A stretch of DNA of 11,943 nucleotides, taken from assembly GCA_012026855.1 (NCBI GenBank), contig VEOV01000172.1:1-11943 (forward strand), given 5' to 3'. Both the position numbers and the translations under genes were made by a program. Positions 1 through 6,575 of the stretch are shown one piece after another. This stretch comes from Geobacter sp. Its GTDB lineage: Bacteria > Desulfobacterota > Desulfuromonadia > Geobacterales > DSM-12255. The notes beneath the pieces were generated by a model that worked only from the letters and a program-made list of their open reading frames with translations, did no database searches and had not been told where the DNA came from. Within the stretch, counting starts at the first letter, position 1, and each line of letters begins with the position of its first letter.

Positions 1-80
1 GTTCCGTCCGGATAGTCCCGCTGCTCTATGACGAAACGCCCTTTCTGGATGGTGGCAGAAAGTTTGACAGTAATTTTCAT
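1..80 (-). CDS. MoaD/ThiS-like sulfur carrier protein, N-terminal fragment (cut by window edge)
   Basis: The minus strand opens with ATG at 80 and reads MKITVKLSATIQKGRFVIEQ, then RDYPDG, into the left edge. A short basic beta strand (KITVKLSAT) at the very N-terminus is typical of MoaD/ThiS beta-grasp sulfur carriers, which deliver sulfur to the pterin dithiolene of Moco/Tuco from a C-terminal Gly-Gly. That C-terminus lies outside the window. An AAGGA ribosome binding site sits 6 nt before the ATG, inside the end of the upstream gene, and only 2 nt separate the two genes, so they are very likely co-transcribed. MoaD-like genes commonly accompany tungsten AOR genes, and one lies two genes upstream here. 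The family call rests on about 26 residues plus context. The missing C-terminus prevents telling a true carrier from a MoaD-like relative. Confidence 0.6.
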   Translation of the reverse strand, partial: MKITVKLSATIQKGRFVIEQRDYPDG

Positions 81-82
81 AA

Positions 83-694
83 TTAGTCCTTGAATTCTAC
101 CGTAAGATGCACCTCTTCTTCTCCAGCCAGAGCCAGTGACTCTTCCAGTTCCCCTGTTGACTGCAGTCTGCCATCAATGGCCGGCGGCGCCGTAAAACAG
201 CCTGCAGGAAACTCTCTTGCGGTGATAAAGGCGAGCAGTTCAGCGGCTGTCATGATAATGCCATGGGAAAGAAATCCGGGACCGAGTTCAGGCAGAATCA
301 GATTAAACAGCTTGACCCGCACCCAATCCACCTGGTTTTCTTCCCCGGCAACACCTTCCCTGTAGGTCATGGCGCCGCGCATGGCTGCGTAAAAGCCACC
401 CCGCCGCATGGTTGCCCCCACCAGTCCCGGCATGGCTCCCGAAAGAGCGATAACCGCCCCGCCAGCTACATGGGCGGTGGCAACATCATCAATCGCCCGG
501 CAGTTGAGGAACAGGGTAGTGATCCTCCTGGAAACGTACTCGGCATCGATCCCCCACTGCCCGCTCAGCAGCTCCCCAAGAGTGCAGCCGGGCCGGCAGA
601 CGACCCGTACCCCCTGCTGCAGGAGGAGATTGAAGGCGCCGGAAAGTTCGTTGCTCAGAACCAGGTGCAGATTTTTCCGGGCAACAGCGGCCAT
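83..694 (-). CDS. Conserved-looking protein of unknown function, possible beta-grasp N-terminal domain
   Basis: This 203-aa protein is not one I can name. It starts at ATG 694 with GGAG 5 nt upstream and ends 2 nt before the MoaD-like gene. Residues about 8-95 run like a ubiquitin-like fold: an opening strand (HLVLSNEL), a helix, a strand (VRVVCRPG), 'TLGELL', then LFLNCRAIDD, VAGGAVIALS and MPGLVGA. The pattern 'hydrophobic strand, N-x-x-x-[IV]-D-D ... GGAVIAL' resembles the last strands of MoaD/ThiS (NG-x-x-V-x-D ... DGDEVAL). The expected diglycine tail is replaced by the glycine-rich stretch MPGLVGATMRRGG (88-100), and about 100 more residues follow. No signal peptide or obvious catalytic motif is visible; Cys33, Cys37 and Cys65 are not arranged as a metal site. 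Its place between AOR and MoaD suggests a role in AOR maturation or tungstopterin handling, which is inference only. Confidence 0.75.
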   Translation of the reverse strand: MAAVARKNLHLVLSNELSGAFNLLLQQGVRVVCRPGCTLGELLSGQWGIDAEYVSRRITTLFLNCRAIDDVATAHVAGGAVIALSGAMPGLVGATMRRGGFYAAMRGAMTYREGVAGEENQVDWVRVKLFNLILPELGPGFLSHGIIMTAAELLAFITAREFPAGCFTAPPAIDGRLQSTGELEESLALAGEEEVHLTVEFKD

Positions 695-886
695 GGTTAC
701 TCCAGGACTGCGTAAATCGCAGGGTAGTAAGGCGGGGCGTATGCCCCGCCCCTAGCTTGAAGGCGTTCAGATTTGCGTCAGGCCGGTTCTGCCCGGAAGG
801 ACTCCGCGGAGGCGTAGCAGCGCTACGCCGCACAAGGAAGTCCTGAGGACAGGGCCGGGATGGCGGAAATATGGACGCCGCTTCCG
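695..886. repeat. Intergenic region with nested inverted repeats (REP-like)
   Basis: The 192-bp gap between the AOR stop and the 203-aa protein gene holds two inverted-repeat units. One is a perfect 8-bp stem with a GTAT loop (731-738 / 743-750, GGCGGGGC and GCCCCGCC). The other is nested around 791-855: an outer GCCC (791-794) / GGGC (852-855), then AGGACT (798-803) / AGTCCT (839-844), then a perfect 8-bp GGCGTAGC (811-818) / GCTACGCC (822-829). An extra palindrome, TCCGCGGA, lies at 803-810. No T-run follows any arm in the direction of transcription, so these are not classical intrinsic terminators. Small dispersed palindromic elements of this look are common between genes in Geobacter-like genomes. 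The repeat-family assignment is inference because no second copy lies in the window. Confidence 0.6.
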
Positions 887-2623
887 CTACCAGTTGTACA
901 AAGTGTCCATCTCTTCGTCACTCACCGAAAACACCTGATTATGCGGTTCGATCGGATCGGTATAGAAGAAGCGCGGCAGACGGTCATGGTGCTTGGTGAA
1001 ACCGGCACGGGTGTTGAAGTCCCGCTCGGCCGACAGCACTTTCTTGCCAAGCGCAACCACATCATCGCCGGTCATCTCGATACCATAGAAGGAGCCGAGC
1101 AGGTCGAGCAGCGCCTGGAAGGTATCCGGCTGATCAAGGATGGCGAAGGCGATGAAGAGGCACATACCGGTAGAGTCGATGGCTGCCGTGGCAATCTGCA
1201 GGTTGCGGGACAGTTCCACCTGACCTTCGGTTTTCAACGGGTCAACATCGCCACCGACCTTGAGAATATTGGTGGCAATGGCATAACCAGCGGTATGGTC
1301 AGCCCCTTGAGTTGTGGTGGCGTAAGTAACGCCGATACCCTGAATCGGCCGGGGATCATAGGCAGGCAGCGCCTGGCCTTTGACTACCGGTACCTTTTCG
1401 ATGCCGTAAACCTTGCCGGTAATTTCGGCGCCGCTGCCGAGCACGCGCCCGAGCGGCGTTCCTTTACCAACCTCTTCCAGCAGACGAATAGCACCGGCGC
1501 TGTCGCCGAACTCGGCCAGACCGGCGTCCATGGCAACACCGATGGTTACCCCCATCTCAATGGTATCTACGCCGAAATTGTCATCCATGTAATCCATTCT
1601 GGCCACGGCATCAAGATCGTCGATGCCGCAGTGGCCGCCATGGGACCAGACAGTCTCATACTCCGGCTGTTTGGTGACATAGTTGCCATTCTCGTCATTG
1701 AAAATACCGGAGCACTGGATGACGCAGCCACGGTGACAGCCATGGGTAGGGTTGCCGCCACGTCTGGTTTCCAGTTCAGCCTGGGCCTCGCCCGAGAGCT
1801 TGGCGCCCCCTTCGAACACACCGGTCTTGAAGTTGCGGGTCGGATAACCGCCGGCTTCATTGAGCACGTTGGTGAGCACGTTGGTGCCGTAGGCCGGCAG
1901 ACCTTCACCGGTAACCGGGTGCTTGCGCAGGCCTTCAACGAACTTGCGGTTGGCGTCCCGGAATTTTTCCGCATCTTTCGGCGGCCGCATCTTCATGCCT
2001 TCATCATCGAGAATGATCGCCTTGACCCGCTTGGCCCCCATAACAGCACCGACGCCACCACGACCGCAGTGACGGGTCGGCCTGAGCTCCGGATCGGTGC
2101 AGGCAATGGAGGCGGCCAGCATCAGCCGCTCACCGGCCGAGCCGATGCTCATGTAGGCAACCTTGTCGCCATACTCTTGGCGCAGTTTTTCTATCAGTGG
2201 GTAGTTGTCCAGCAGTTTGAGGCTGTTGTCCACCTCGACCTTGATGCCATCCTTGTTGATGATGATCTTGTAGAGATCGTCTCCCTCAGGTTTCCCTTCG
2301 AGAATAACTGCGGCGTAACCGATCCGCGCCAGCACCTGGGCAGCCTGTCCGCCGGCATTTGATTCCTTGATGGTGCCGGTCAGCGGGCTTTTGCAGCCGA
2401 CTGAAAGCCGCCCGGTCATGGAGCCGGTGGTGCCGCTGAGCATACCCGGGGAGATGACCAGCTTGTTCTCCGCCCCGAGAGGGTGAGCCAGAGGGTGAAC
2501 TTCCGTGGCAACGACGATGGAGGTCATCGCCCTGCCGCCAAGACCGGCATACTGCCCGACCGGTTCTTCCGTTACCTTGGGACCGCCAGCGGCCCCCATG
2601 TCAATCCGTGCAATCCTGTCCAT
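887..2623 (-). CDS. aor: Aldehyde:ferredoxin oxidoreductase (tungstopterin enzyme)
   Basis: This full-length 578-aa AOR-family enzyme oxidises aldehydes to carboxylic acids with ferredoxin-like acceptors, using a bis-tungstopterin and a [4Fe-4S] cluster. The N-terminal domain contains the family landmarks GLGGRAM (27-33), SVGCKSPLTG (74-83), SNAGG (88-92) and RHCGRGGVGAVMGAKRVKAI (184-203). The cluster cysteines are C296, C300 and C304 (C-x3-C-x3-C in THGCHRGCVIQC) with the fourth at C488 (DSTGMC). The first spacing is one residue longer than the C-x2-C of Pyrococcus AOR, as I recall for a bacterial subfamily. The ATG at 2623 has AAAGGAG 8 nt upstream; the stop is TAG at 887. It is preceded by a Moco/Tuco-type riboswitch and followed by a MoaD-like gene two genes on, both fitting cofactor-linked control. 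The substrate cannot be read. An aldehyde produced by a mycofactocin-dependent dehydrogenase is an attractive guess. Confidence 0.93.
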   Translation of the reverse strand: MDRIARIDMGAAGGPKVTEEPVGQYAGLGGRAMTSIVVATEVHPLAHPLGAENKLVISPGMLSGTTGSMTGRLSVGCKSPLTGTIKESNAGGQAAQVLARIGYAAVILEGKPEGDDLYKIIINKDGIKVEVDNSLKLLDNYPLIEKLRQEYGDKVAYMSIGSAGERLMLAASIACTDPELRPTRHCGRGGVGAVMGAKRVKAIILDDEGMKMRPPKDAEKFRDANRKFVEGLRKHPVTGEGLPAYGTNVLTNVLNEAGGYPTRNFKTGVFEGGAKLSGEAQAELETRRGGNPTHGCHRGCVIQCSGIFNDENGNYVTKQPEYETVWSHGGHCGIDDLDAVARMDYMDDNFGVDTIEMGVTIGVAMDAGLAEFGDSAGAIRLLEEVGKGTPLGRVLGSGAEITGKVYGIEKVPVVKGQALPAYDPRPIQGIGVTYATTTQGADHTAGYAIATNILKVGGDVDPLKTEGQVELSRNLQIATAAIDSTGMCLFIAFAILDQPDTFQALLDLLGSFYGIEMTGDDVVALGKKVLSAERDFNTRAGFTKHHDRLPRFFYTDPIEPHNQVFSVSDEEMDTLYNW

Positions 2624-2675
2624 ACGTTTAACTCCTTTCCCCTTTAATGATTGCTGTGGCTATTGCCACGCTAAT
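2624..2675 (-). promoter_or_regulatory. Leader between the riboswitch and aor: hairpin and Shine-Dalgarno region
   Basis: Between the aptamer and the aor start are a 5-bp hairpin (GTGGC 2656-2660 / GCCAC 2665-2669, loop of 4) and a purine-rich stretch AAAGGGGAAAGGAG that ends 8 nt before ATG 2623 and contains the ribosome binding site. The aptamer's 3' strand TCCCTTT could pair with AAAGGGG of this region instead of closing the aptamer, giving 7 bp including one G-U. Ligand-dependent control of translation is therefore plausible. No T-run that would make an intrinsic terminator is seen. The switching mechanism is inference. Confidence 0.4.
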
Positions 2676-2766
2676 TCTCCTTTCCAAAGGGAGGCTCTGC
2701 CGTTTCCAGCAAAACCCGTTGGCCAGGCGCCATGGGACCAATCCGTTAGGCGCTTTGGCTCGGAGA
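2676..2766 (-). promoter_or_regulatory. Moco/Tuco-type riboswitch aptamer upstream of aor
   Basis: On the minus strand this 91-nt segment resembles the moco RNA motif as I remember it from E. coli moaA. It has a 5' CTCCGAGCC, a P2-like GCGCC/GGCGC pairing (2749-2753 with 2727-2731) at the position of the GCACC/GGUGC pair in moaA, then CTGGCC, and a 3' end GCCTCCC followed by TTTGGAAAGGAG. The ends pair as P1 (TCTCC 2762-2766 with GGAGA 2676-2680). Inside is a 5-bp hairpin closed by a GAAA tetraloop (TGCTG-GAAA-CGGCA, 2698-2711). The P3 arm of the E. coli RNA appears to be missing, as described for variants linked to tungsten cofactor. It begins about 8 nt after the FIST stop and ends 52 nt before the aor ATG, which encodes a tungstoenzyme. 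The alignment is from memory, not computed. Confidence 0.8.
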
Positions 2767-2773
2767 CAATGTT

Positions 2774-3874
2774 TTAGTGAAATACAAGCATTGTTGCCGT
2801 CTGGTTAACATGGCCGATGAACTGCTCGCCGTAGGTACTAAAACCGACTGTCTGAGCATCGGTGAAAAGGTCACCGTACTTTTCGGTCAGCCCCTTTTGC
2901 CGCAGCTCCAGAGTACGGAGAATGCAGTTAAAGTTTATTATACCAGAGGCTTCCCCAAACGCAGTTTTATCATCATCAAGCACTTTCTTTGTATCGGCGA
3001 TGATATCCGTGGACTGCAGCAGGGACAGCTCCATTCCTTCCTTGATGGCGCAGTAGAAGACCATGCTGCCATCCTTGACCCGTTGGGGGCTCCGCACGAA
3101 CGGCTCCCCTTCAAACAGCAGGCCGAGGGGGTTACTCAGGAAATGCGCCCCGACATCAGCAACGGCAACGCCGAGAGCTTCTGCATAGGCAACGGCTGCC
3201 GGCTTGCCATCGAACTCGATCACCTCCCGCTCTTCCTCATTGGCCCTGGTCACCTTAAGGGTGCGCTCTATGGGAATAAAGCTCTGGGTTTTGATGAAAG
3301 AGAAAGGGACGGCCGGCTCCAGGAGCGCCACCACCGCGGCGTTGCCATGGCTTTTTCCGCCGGCGTATATGTGGGTGGCGCTGAAGCGGAGATCATCGCC
3401 GGCAGAGCCGCCGATGAAATTGACATTAGTCAGGTCGCCGATCCGGTCAACAATCAGTTCCTCTTTCCGGCTCAGACCGTCGATGAGCAGAATGCCAACA
3501 TAGCGGCCAGAGTCCATCTCTTCCATCGGTACGCCGAAATGACGCTCAAATGAGGCAAAGGCTTTGTTATCCGGTTTATCCAGATCAGTGAGCACCTCCA
3601 CCTTGACCGAGCGAACTGCCTCACTGCTAAGAGCCATGGCAACCAGGGAGTGGGTCAGCATCCTGCCAGTCACTATCTCCCCGGCGGAGCTGCAGCCAAA
3701 GGTCTCCGCTCCCGAAAAGGCCTGCGCCATGGCCGCCGCCAGCCGGTCCGGCTGGTAGGCCGGCGAGGCAAAAAACAGCACCAGACGGGCATCACAATCT
3801 TTAAGCTGATCCTTGAGATCGGCAACAGCACCTTCAACATCTATTTTGACCGAAAAAGCGGTTAGAACTTTCAA
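2774..3874 (-). CDS. FIST domain protein (FIST_N plus FIST_C), stand-alone
   Basis: FIST domains are predicted sensory domains thought to bind small ligands such as amino acids, and are usually attached to signalling output domains. This 366-aa protein is only the two FIST halves. The N-terminal half (about 30-200) has the FGCSSAGEI (59-67) and FIGGSAGDD (153-161) motifs. The C-terminal half (about 215-350) has NFNCILR (314-320) and GFSTYGEQF (344-352). No membrane segment, kinase, GGDEF or methyl-accepting domain is present, so it must act through a partner. The start is a TTG at 3874: GAGGAG lies 6 nt upstream, the sequence MKVLTAFSVK fits a FIST opening, and no ATG lies between the RBS and this codon. 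It follows the 67-aa protein gene by 15 nt, so the two are probably one unit. Its stop lies 8 nt before the riboswitch. Confidence 0.88.
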   Translation of the reverse strand: MKVLTAFSVKIDVEGAVADLKDQLKDCDARLVLFFASPAYQPDRLAAAMAQAFSGAETFGCSSAGEIVTGRMLTHSLVAMALSSEAVRSVKVEVLTDLDKPDNKAFASFERHFGVPMEEMDSGRYVGILLIDGLSRKEELIVDRIGDLTNVNFIGGSAGDDLRFSATHIYAGGKSHGNAAVVALLEPAVPFSFIKTQSFIPIERTLKVTRANEEEREVIEFDGKPAAVAYAEALGVAVADVGAHFLSNPLGLLFEGEPFVRSPQRVKDGSMVFYCAIKEGMELSLLQSTDIIADTKKVLDDDKTAFGEASGIINFNCILRTLELRQKGLTEKYGDLFTDAQTVGFSTYGEQFIGHVNQTATMLVFH

Positions 3875-3889
3875 TGTGAACTCCTCAAG

Positions 3890-4093
3890 TTACTGTGCTG
3901 CAAACCTCACCTCGATTAACATTTCGTGGAGCTTGCCTATAACAACCGGATCGTCCGGCGTGGTGCTGGTATAAATCTTAGGATCTATCCCTTTAAGGAT
4001 CAGTTTTGTTTTCACGACCCCTTCCATCACCTTGCTACCTTTCGCCCGTTGCTCGATAATTGCGTCGATCATTATCTTGATCTGCCCTGCCAT
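3890..4093 (-). CDS. Small protein of unknown function (67 aa)
   Basis: I do not recognise this protein. It starts at ATG 4093 with a strong AAGGAG 6 nt upstream and ends in TAA 15 nt before the TTG start of the FIST gene. It is soluble and cysteine-free. An N-terminal helix (QIKIMIDAIIEQRAKG, 4-19) is followed by KTKLILKGIDPKIYT (28-42) and an acidic turn TTPDDP (44-49). A second amphipathic helix follows, VIGKLHEMLIEVRF (51-64). The good RBS, codon pattern and tight spacing on both sides support a real gene. Tight linkage to the FIST protein suggests a partner or effector of the sensor. The start of a mycofactocin peptide gene was considered and rejected because the C-terminus (EVRFAAQ) lacks the Val-Tyr end of MftA. 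Confidence 0.75.
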   Translation of the reverse strand: MAGQIKIMIDAIIEQRAKGSKVMEGVVKTKLILKGIDPKIYTSTTPDDPVVIGKLHEMLIEVRFAAQ

Positions 4094-4164
4094 GATTCGC
4101 TCCTTCAGTATGATTACGGCAACCGCCGGCTCAACTATTGTTACTGATCATTTCTTCCCGCTGC

Positions 4165-5586
4165 TCAGGCCGTCGCCAGCATCTCAACCCGATAGCTCCT
4201 GAAAGTCCGTCCAAGCAGACACCCCCAGAAGACCCCGGCGCCGTAGGCCAGCTGTTCCAGTAGATAGATAACGGCAAAGGCAGCGAAGGAGAGTGGCGCC
4301 TTTCTCACCTGGTAATCAACAGTTGCGGCGACCAGAAAAATCAGCGCTACTGCCGGCAACCACCAAGGCAGGCAAAGCACTACTACCAGCAACAGCAAGG
4401 CGTAGTAACGGATGAGATGATAGGAAATATAGTAAACAAGACTCCCCATGGCCCGGAGCCGGCCTGCCAGCAGCTCGCCCATGCCCAGCCGCAGACCGCG
4501 TCCGGCCACTCTGCGCCTAACCACACAGATATCGACTGTCATGACTATGGCTGCTGCCAGCAGACTCCGCCAGCCAAAGAAAGGAATTGTCAAAATGATT
4601 GCCAAGGGAATCGCCAACAGCGGCGGCACCACCATCCGCTTATGCCGCCTTGCATGCAGCCGCTGCAGCGTACCTTCCGATGTGCCGTAATCGAAGCGGC
4701 GCGACATGAAGGAGCGGGCGCTGCTGCGATGTTCATGATAAACCCGCCCCACAGGCAGATAGGTGATGGTCCAGCCCTGATCCCGCAGCCGCCAGGTCAG
4801 ATCCACATCTTCGCCGACATGCATGCCGTCCTTGAAACCACCGGCAGTGGCAAAGGGGAGCCGGCGCACCAGCAGGTTGCAGCTCGGCAGGTAAAAGGTG
4901 TCGTCGCCGCTGCTGCCGGAGCGTTCACGCTTACCCAGAGAGAGGCTGGACATGACCGCTTCGTAGCGATCAATGGCCGATTCGCGGCACATGCCGTCAA
5001 CCAGGCCGCCGACAGCCACTGTCCTGGCATCGTCAAATGCAGGTAACAGTTCCAGCAGCCACTCCTCAGAAGCGGTGCAATCGGAATCGATAAAGGCCAG
5101 GATCTCACCGGTGGCAGCTTTGGCACCGGCATTGCGCGCCGCTGCCGGTCCACGGCCAGTGCCGCCTGACGGCACCACCTCTGCCCCATGCTGCCTGGCC
5201 ACCTCTGGTGAAGCATCGCTGCTGCCGTCATCGACCACAATGATCTGCAACAGAGCCTGCGGGTAAGTAAGCCGGTTAATTGATTCAAGACAGCGAGCCA
5301 GCTCACCGGCCCGGTCCTTGACCGGAATTACGATGCTCACCGTGGGAAGTTTTTCGGGCAGCTCCAGATCGTCGCGCAGCTTTTCCACAAAGCCCTTGCC
5401 AAGCAGCTGCTCCAGCACACTCTCTTCCGCTTTGTTCAGAGGGGTAATCGTTCCGGACGGCGTACGGCTGAGCAGCTCATGCAGTGAGCTGTTCAAACGC
5501 ACAATGCTGAGCGGTGAGCGGGAAACCAGCATTTGTCCGCCATCCTTTGCCACCAGTTCAACATGCCGTGCCAGACGATATTTCAT
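4165..5586 (-). CDS. mftF: Mycofactocin system glycosyltransferase MftF
   Basis: MftF attaches a beta-1,4-glucose chain to premycofactocin at the inner membrane. The 473-aa protein has an N-terminal PqqD/MftB-like region (about 1-70). A GT2 catalytic domain follows (83-290) with VSIVIPVKD (83-91), VVDDGSSD (117-124), the metal-binding DSD (167-169) and GEDVDLTWR (258-266). Three to five hydrophobic segments come next (about 319-357, 395-423 and 432-458). Details specific to MftF rather than generic GT2 proteins are RYEAVMSSLSLGKRE (207-221) and EQLAYGAGVFWG (444-455), which parallel RYEALHSSLDLGQRE and DDLAYGAGLWYG that I recall from the M. tuberculosis protein. ATG 5586 overlaps the etfB stop by 4 nt (ATGA), so translation is coupled. 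A 71-nt stretch without a recognisable signal separates it from the next gene. Confidence 0.93.
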   Translation of the reverse strand: MKYRLARHVELVAKDGGQMLVSRSPLSIVRLNSSLHELLSRTPSGTITPLNKAEESVLEQLLGKGFVEKLRDDLELPEKLPTVSIVIPVKDRAGELARCLESINRLTYPQALLQIIVVDDGSSDASPEVARQHGAEVVPSGGTGRGPAAARNAGAKAATGEILAFIDSDCTASEEWLLELLPAFDDARTVAVGGLVDGMCRESAIDRYEAVMSSLSLGKRERSGSSGDDTFYLPSCNLLVRRLPFATAGGFKDGMHVGEDVDLTWRLRDQGWTITYLPVGRVYHEHRSSARSFMSRRFDYGTSEGTLQRLHARRHKRMVVPPLLAIPLAIILTIPFFGWRSLLAAAIVMTVDICVVRRRVAGRGLRLGMGELLAGRLRAMGSLVYYISYHLIRYYALLLLVVVLCLPWWLPAVALIFLVAATVDYQVRKAPLSFAAFAVIYLLEQLAYGAGVFWGCLLGRTFRSYRVEMLATA

Positions 5587-6464
5587 GTCGCTACCCCTTC
5601 CTCAACGAGGATCTGCCAGATGCCGGCAACGGTTTCATCCAGAGAACCGCTGTGCAATCTGCCTTCACGGGATTTGATGCCGCCGGAGAGGAGCGAGATG
5701 ATCCGCTCGAAGGCTGGCAGCTGGGCATCGGGAGTCACCACCCGAATCGGGTCCGGGCGGGGCACACCGAATTCTGCCAACGGCAGGATGGCGCCGCTGG
5801 CGCCAACCTCCCAGAACGGCAGGCCGAGCGATGCCAGATTCCACTTTTCCACCCCGGTGGCCACGGCGGCAGTGACCGCCTCAACGGACGGATAACGCGG
5901 CACAGCCCCCTCTTCGAACAGCACGACACAGGGGAGCGGCGCAGCAACTTCCTGATAGCCTCCCCGATCGACCTTGCGCAGCGCTTTCACATTATTGTTA
6001 CCCAGCGTCAGCTCAGTCACCGCAGCCAGACAGGGAATCCTGCTCAGCGCCGCTGCCAGGGCAGGCACCGGATCGTCGCCACGATCAGGCAGCCGGCTGC
6101 CGCTAAAGATCAGCGCCGGCGCCAGAATTTTGATCAGTCTTGACAGCACCCTGGCATCGGCAGTGGCATCGCCGCCGTCCATGCCATGGTCCCAGCACCT
6201 GATGCAGCGGTCAGCGCCCAGAGATGCTGCCAGATGCAGCAGATCGTCGAGCCGCTGCGGTCCCATGGCCAGCACGGTAACCACTGCGCCGAGGCGATCT
6301 TTCAGCACAAGCGCCTCTTCCAGAGCTGACAGATCTGCCGGGTTGGCGATGCGGCGCAAGCCCCGTTCGCTGATACCGGCGCCACGGGTGATGACCTTTG
6401 CCGGCGGCCTTGGGTCGCTGCATTCACGCAGCAGAACTAATATGTTGAGATTATTGTCAGGCAT
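5583..6464 (-). CDS. etfB: Electron transfer flavoprotein, beta subunit (FixA-like)
   Basis: This 293-aa ETF beta subunit forms the FAD-carrying heterodimer with the alpha subunit encoded three genes upstream. Family landmarks are NPADLSALEEALVLKD (41-56), a SLGADRCI stretch (81-88) and PRYPS (189-193). The usual nucleotide-binding loop TG-x-Q-x-x-D-x-D is altered to SGSRLPDRGDD (121-131), so AMP or second-flavin binding may differ. ATG 6464 is preferred over the in-frame TTG at 6476 because GGAG lies 6 nt before the ATG. Gene order is unusual: beta follows fixX rather than sitting beside alpha, and a 111-bp gap with a strong inverted repeat precedes it. It overlaps mftF by 4 nt, tying the ETF to mycofactocin maturation. 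The natural electron donor is unknown. Confidence 0.88.
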   Translation of the reverse strand: MPDNNLNILVLLRECSDPRPPAKVITRGAGISERGLRRIANPADLSALEEALVLKDRLGAVVTVLAMGPQRLDDLLHLAASLGADRCIRCWDHGMDGGDATADARVLSRLIKILAPALIFSGSRLPDRGDDPVPALAAALSRIPCLAAVTELTLGNNNVKALRKVDRGGYQEVAAPLPCVVLFEEGAVPRYPSVEAVTAAVATGVEKWNLASLGLPFWEVGASGAILPLAEFGVPRPDPIRVVTPDAQLPAFERIISLLSGGIKSREGRLHSGSLDETVAGIWQILVEEGVAT

Positions 6465-6488
6465 TGTCAGCTCCAAATTTTACTTATT

Positions 6489-6533
6489 AAGCCCCCTCTC
6501 CCCGGCCCTCTCCCACCAGGGGAGAGGGGGCTT
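6489..6533. repeat. Strong GC-rich inverted repeat in the fixX-etfB gap
   Basis: A perfect 15-bp stem, arms 6489-6503 (AAGCCCCCTCTCCCC) and 6519-6533 (GGGGAGAGGGGGCTT), encloses a 15-nt loop. The loop repeats CCCTCTCCC, so the stem can also slip. On the plus strand the right arm runs into six or more T residues, which would make a terminator for plus-strand transcripts, but all nearby genes are on minus. A second, weaker hairpin (about 6542-6562, CCCC-G-CCC against GGG-A-GGGG) follows. CCCTCTCCCC...GGGGAGAGGG elements occur widely as dispersed intergenic repeats in proteobacteria, so I read it as such a repeat that could also stabilise or attenuate the mRNA between fixX and etfB. Confidence 0.75.
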
Positions 6534-6575
6534 TTTTATCCCCCCGCCCTTTATGGGAGGGGACCAGGGGAAGGG

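Noticed and set aside
860..2362. Long plus-strand open frame of 500 codons
   Set aside because: It lies entirely antisense to the aldehyde:ferredoxin oxidoreductase, whose motifs and start are unambiguous. The plus frame shows no recognisable domain and is a shadow of GC-biased codons.
3890..4093. Mycofactocin precursor peptide MftA
   Set aside because: The length is loosely compatible, but MftA ends in Val-Tyr with a glycine/cysteine-rich core; this protein ends EVRFAAQ and has no cysteine or terminal tyrosine.
6465..6476. TTG start for etfB four codons upstream
   Set aside because: The GGAG ribosome binding site overlaps this TTG region and is ideally spaced (6 nt) for ATG 6464.
6519..6540. 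Intrinsic terminator on the plus strand (stem plus T-run)
   Set aside because: No plus-strand gene ends here; all genes are on minus. The element is listed as an inverted repeat instead.
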